NCBI GenBank assembly: GCA_963848115.1
Contig: CAWKCP010000023.1
Coordinates: 62,001-126,000 of the forward strand
Reading direction: 5' to 3'
DNA length: 64,000 bases
From: JAWKOK01 sp963848115
Lineage (GTDB): Bacteria > Chloroflexota > Anaerolineae > Caldilineales > Caldilineaceae
Part shown: positions 60,997 to 64,000 of the stretch, piece after piece
Layout: each line of letters starts with the position of its first letter
Numbering within the stretch: the first letter of the stretch is position 1
Position numbers and translations under genes: made by a program
The notes under the pieces: generated by a model
Seen by the model: the letters and a program-made list of their open reading frames with translations, nothing else
The model's database searches: none
What the model was told of the DNA's origin: nothing

Positions 60997-62055
60997 ATGG
61001 AAGCCAAGGCACATGAATTCTTGAAGGCGATGTTGACGGCGCCGAGTCCATCCGGCTACGAAGAGCCGGTACAAACGGTTGTGCGCCAGTACGTGAGCGA
61101 CTTTGCTGATGAAGTGGTCACTGACGTACACGGCAACGTAATCGTCGGCGTCAACACGAATGCGCCTGTGCGCGTCGTGCTGGCCGGCCACGCGGATCAG
61201 ATCGGTCTCGTGGTGACCCACATTGACGACAACGGTTTCATCTACACATTGCCCGTCGGCGGCTGGGATCCGCAACAGCTGATCGGCCAGCGCATGACAA
61301 TCTGGACCAAAGGCGGTCCGGTACCGGCAGTGATCGCACGCAAGCCCATCCATTTACTCAATTCGGAAGAACGCAAGCAGGTAGTCAAGCTGGAAGATCT
61401 CTGGCTCGATATCGGCGCCAGTGACAAAGAGGATGCCGCCGAACTGGTCATGATTGGCGACCCGGTCACACTGGAGTTGGGCTACCAGGAACTGCGCAAC
61501 GGGCTGGCAAACTCGCCGGGCATGGACAACAAGACGGGCGCCTGGGTTGTGATCGAGGCGCTACGCCGGGCCAAAACCAAGGGGCTCAACGTCGCGCTCT
61601 ACGCCGTCTCGACGGTTCAAGAAGAGATCGGGCTGCGCGGGGCCAAGACCAGCACCCACGGCGTCGATCCCCACGTCGGCATTGCCGTCGACGTGACCCA
61701 CGCCACCGACTGTCCGACCATCGACAAGCGCCAGAACGGCGACGTCAAACTGGGTGGCGGCCCAGTTGTTGAACGCGGACCCAACGTCAACCCGACCGTG
61801 TTCGACCGCATGATCGCTGCCGCAGCCGCTGCCGATATTTCAGTTCAGGTGACGGCGCACAATCGGGGCACGCCGACCGACGCCAATGCCATCCAATTGA
61901 CCCGAGCCGGCATCGCAACCGGCCTGATCAGCATCCCCAACCGCTACATGCACAGCGCGGTCGAGACCATCGCACTGGACGACATCGATAAGGCCGCTGA
62001 GTTAATCGCCGAGTTTGTATCGGCATTGACCGGCGACGAGGACTTCACGCCGTAG
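60997..62055 (+). CDS. M42 family metallopeptidase
   Basis: A 352-residue protein; ATG 60997 has AAAGGA upstream. M42/glutamyl aminopeptidase-like features: VVLAGHADQIGLVV (first His), NSPGMDNKTGAWV (bridging Asp), STVQEEIGLRGAKTS (catalytic Glu pair), GIAVDVTHATD (Asp) and RYMHSAVETI (last His). Two metal ions in the cytosol; trims N-terminal residues or acts as a cellulase-like TET peptidase. Length normal. The 260-base upstream gap shows no gene. Confidence 0.94.
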   Translation: MEAKAHEFLKAMLTAPSPSGYEEPVQTVVRQYVSDFADEVVTDVHGNVIVGVNTNAPVRVVLAGHADQIGLVVTHIDDNGFIYTLPVGGWDPQQLIGQRMTIWTKGGPVPAVIARKPIHLLNSEERKQVVKLEDLWLDIGASDKEDAAELVMIGDPVTLELGYQELRNGLANSPGMDNKTGAWVVIEALRRAKTKGLNVALYAVSTVQEEIGLRGAKTSTHGVDPHVGIAVDVTHATDCPTIDKRQNGDVKLGGGPVVERGPNVNPTVFDRMIAAAAAADISVQVTAHNRGTPTDANAIQLTRAGIATGLISIPNRYMHSAVETIALDDIDKAAELIAEFVSALTGDEDFTP

Positions 62056-62067
62056 GCACAGTCCACG

Positions 62068-62138
62068 ATTGTAGGTGCGGTTTGCAACCGCACGCTCCAT
62101 GGTAGTCCGATTCATGCGATTACAAACCGCACCTACTC
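62068..62138. repeat. GTAGGTGCGGTTTG inverted repeat
   Basis: GATTGTAGGTGCGGTTTGCA and the inverted TTACAAACCGCACCTACT flank about 35 bases. MITE-like or dispersed palindrome, between the peptidase gene and the terminator. Confidence 0.65.
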
Positions 62139-62153
62139 TGCTATTTTGAAAGT

Positions 62154-62194
62154 AAAGAGGCCGCAGAGAGAAATGAACTCTCTGCGGCCTCTTT
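62154..62194. terminator. Bidirectional terminator
   Basis: AAAGAGGCCGCAGAGAG, loop AAATGAA, CTCTCTGCGGCCTCTTT, between the convergent peptidase and META/MliC genes. Confidence 0.9.
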
Positions 62195-62225
62195 ATTTTG
62201 AACATTCAGCAATCTGAGCGAGCGG

Positions 62226-63455
62226 CTACTGGGCCACGCAATCGTCGATCACAGTTTCGTCGTTAACCTGAACAAAGGCCCCGTCGCCCTTGGTCCAGAA
62301 AGTAGTTGTCCCGTCGCTGTATCTGGCGCCTGAGGCGGATACAACCTGCGGCAGTTCGAGGGTACCGTCCGGCAGCGTGACGGTCACGGTCTGGGCGTCA
62401 TTGTCGAAGACAGCTTCGATGGTCACACCATCAGCACAGGCATAAGTGACGTCGATGACGTTCGACCCGCCTGCACCGGCAGCACTATCGTCTGCCGGGC
62501 TGCTCGCCGGCTCATAGTAGAGTGTTCCGTACGAACCGTCCTCGCCCATGGTGGAGATAACCAACTGGCCGATGAGGTAGCTCCACTGGGTAGCCCCCTG
62601 CAAGGCCGTCAAATAGGCTGTTTCCTGAGCCATGGCAGGATCAGGACAGGCCATCATGGTCGAGGCAGCCGGGCCAACGGTCAGCGTCTGGCCGCCATCG
62701 CTGCTGACGGCGGCATTGTAGTTATTGCAGCCGGCCGAACCGCTGATCATCCCGTCGGCAAAGGAGGCAGTGATCTCGGTACCCGGCGCCGGCGGCTGAT
62801 CCGGAGCCAATTGGGTCAACACCCAGCTTGTGCCCATCAGATCGTCCAGCGAGACCGTGCCCATCTCTTCGGAACCAACCTCGGCCAAAGTGCCATCCTG
62901 CACAGCATAGCTGGTGCGCAGTTTGAGCGTGGGGCAGCACATGGCATCTTGTGGGCCCTGGGTCACCATATCGATAACGATCTGGCCGTCTTCAATGACG
63001 CCGGACTGGATCTGGGTGCGATCACCGAGCAGAACCGTTCCCGCGTCGACCGGCTGACCATCCTGGTTGATCTGCGCTCCAAGGTAGGTGAAGACACCAC
63101 TGCCGCCCGAATTTTCGACCAGCAACATGGCAGCGTCATCGACGCCATCGCCGTTCAAATCACCATAGAGAACCGTGTCCTCGATAAGCTGCACAGTCGG
63201 ACGTGAAGCGCCGCCCTCGACAAAGGGTTCACCCTCGTAGAGGCCATCGGTCAGCGTGACGGACTCGTCATAGATGCCGCTGTAGGTTGCATTGCCGAGC
63301 TGTTCAACGGTCAGTTCTGAAGAGGCAGGGGCATCCGTCATCTGCTCACCAGAATCTGCCGGGGCCGGTTGAATCGGCGCGATACAGGCAGATAGCAGGA
63401 GCGCGGTCATCGCGATCAACAGGCCGAAAATGTAGGTTTGTCTGTTTCTGGACAT
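62226..63455 (-). CDS. Lipoprotein with META and MliC-like domains
   Basis: A 409-residue protein. Lipobox LSAC (Cys24) and linker; an N-terminal domain (about 45-200) with GDLNGDGVDDAAMLL, an EF-hand-like or VCBS-like calcium-type loop; a META domain (about 205-310; MGTSWVLTQLAPDQPPAPG, GSAGCNNYNAAVSS, QETAYLTALQGATQW); and a C-terminal MliC-type domain (about 330-409; VTYACADGVTIEAVFDND, LELPQVVSASGARYSDG, WTKGDGAFV). MliC domains block C-type lysozyme. Proposed role: envelope defence. Reads on the minus strand with GGAG upstream. Confidence 0.85.
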   Translation of the reverse strand: MSRNRQTYIFGLLIAMTALLLSACIAPIQPAPADSGEQMTDAPASSELTVEQLGNATYSGIYDESVTLTDGLYEGEPFVEGGASRPTVQLIEDTVLYGDLNGDGVDDAAMLLVENSGGSGVFTYLGAQINQDGQPVDAGTVLLGDRTQIQSGVIEDGQIVIDMVTQGPQDAMCCPTLKLRTSYAVQDGTLAEVGSEEMGTVSLDDLMGTSWVLTQLAPDQPPAPGTEITASFADGMISGSAGCNNYNAAVSSDGGQTLTVGPAASTMMACPDPAMAQETAYLTALQGATQWSYLIGQLVISTMGEDGSYGTLYYEPASSPADDSAAGAGGSNVIDVTYACADGVTIEAVFDNDAQTVTVTLPDGTLELPQVVSASGARYSDGTTTFWTKGDGAFVQVNDETVIDDCVAQ

Positions 63456-63642
63456 CGTTTATTGACTCCGTTTATTGCCTAGGTACATGCGGAAAAATGA
63501 TTGTTCAAGCGCTAGCCTGGATAACGACAGCCGCAACAGAAATGTTTCATCCTGTGGAAATCGATTCGAGCGGATCTTCGGGACACTATTACAGCCAAAG
63601 ATGCCGAGGAAAAAGAGTGCCTCGACGGTCAGTCAGTTTTGA

Positions 63643-64000
63643 TTACTCGACTGCAAACGGCAGTCCTTGCGGCCACACATCTTGGGGTTCATAACCGATA
63701 ACTCGCCGTGCCGGTTCCAGATCCATACGCTCGCAATGAGCTGGTATGCTCGTGGCATGCAGAATCACAGACTGACCGGGGGCTGGATTCGGCGACTCGA
63801 TACAGCAGGTGTGGAAACGATTGGAATCGTCATGGCTGAAGAAGATGTCGGGGCCAATGGGCCGTGACTGAAGTACAGCAGCCTCTTCGCGATTGCGCGG
63901 CAGCCAGCCGATGCGCACACTGATCACGGAGAGGTTGTGGACGCGTGCGTACATTCCGCCGGCGGTCTCACTCCACGCCTTGGTTAGCGCGTAGTGGTTA
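63643..64000 (-). CDS. NAD-dependent epimerase/dehydratase (N terminus off window)
   Basis: Only the C-terminal 118 residues are in the window; the frame is open to base 64000. HYALTKAWSE supplies the YxxxK catalytic motif of extended SDR proteins, followed by VISVRIGWLPRNREEAAVLQ, CCIESPNPAPGQSVI and EPARRVIGYEPQDVWPQG, typical of the UDP-sugar epimerase-like C-terminal part. Substrate unknown. The 190-base gap to the lipoprotein gene shows no other feature. Confidence 0.85.
   Translation of the reverse strand, partial: NHYALTKAWSETAGGMYARVHNLSVISVRIGWLPRNREEAAVLQSRPIGPDIFFSHDDSNRFHTCCIESPNPAPGQSVILHATSIPAHCERMDLEPARRVIGYEPQDVWPQGLPFAVE

Noticed and set aside
1..64000. tRNA or rRNA genes
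   Set aside because: No TTCGAATCC-type T-arm with acceptor stem and no rRNA signature was found on either strand by eye.

Overview
The window looks like a chromosome segment of a Chloroflexota bacterium (Anaerolineae/Caldilineae-like). This is inferred from gene content and style: GC-moderate DNA, many TTG/GTG starts, several META-domain lipoproteins, a two-component GatCA start, an F420/PPOX-type flavoprotein, a sugar ABC transporter without its own ATPase, and intergenic DNA crowded with short palindromic dispersed repeats. No rRNA, tRNA, CRISPR array, phage or plasmid backbone gene was seen. TGA is used as a normal stop by many genes here.

Layout. 1-2136 (minus): two extracytoplasmic DsbA-like thiol-redox lipoproteins. 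The first has an in-frame TGA exactly where the first Cys of its CxxC motif should be, with a perfect SECIS-like hairpin just downstream, so it is a strong selenoprotein candidate. 2315-8343: a dimeric-barrel-like protein, a membrane protein plus TgpA-like transglutaminase pair, and an MBL-fold hydrolase. 8648-14602: inositol-monophosphatase-like enzyme, phosphohexomutase, TatD, polyprenyl diphosphate synthase and glycosyltransferase. 14691-17298: Uma2 protein and a YyaL-type thioredoxin protein whose 3' ends run into each other. 17477-18014: a repeat-rich gap that holds a near-consensus promoter with a palindrome inside its spacer, a roughly 240-base gene-free stretch and a perfect terminator, together a candidate small RNA or attenuator before gatCA. 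18015-25068: gatC, gatA, aminotransferase, DUF1992, tag, alcohol dehydrogenase, mrr.

25410-28723 is small-gene accessory DNA, including a RelB-like/DUF5678 protein translationally coupled to a retropepsin-like aspartic protease, a Zn-ribbon-like protein and a cold-shock protein. 28923-32836 is a sugar ABC operon (two permeases and a binding lipoprotein) behind a good sigma70-type promoter and a tandem repeat. 32913-35450 (minus): PIG-L deacetylase, a ferredoxin with Asp in a cluster position, a Crp/Fnr regulator and a thioredoxin-like protein. 35755-37596: an ISAzo13-like element with an A_AAA_AAG slippery site, abutting a second degraded copy.

37767-46857: beta-propeller protein plus GT-C-like membrane protein, RpiR regulator, polysaccharide deacetylase, receiver/DUF309 protein, xseB and a B12-radical SAM enzyme. 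47295-50559: PPOX flavoprotein, Gfo/Idh/MocA oxidoreductase, squalene/phytoene synthase and PRC-barrel protein. 50636-57012: META lipoprotein, Ala-rich protein, DUF1269 protein, a frameshifted SulP transporter, a frameshifted epimerase remnant, a Rieske-like protein with Met at a His ligand position, and a small membrane protein. 57366-64000: a large GT-C-like membrane protein, flavodoxin, M42 peptidase, a META+MliC lipoprotein and a partial epimerase.

Themes are envelope biology (lipoproteins, isoprenoid and polysaccharide enzymes, GT-C-like proteins), thiol/iron-sulfur redox, and heavy short-repeat activity. Family assignments come from reading the translations; no database search was possible.
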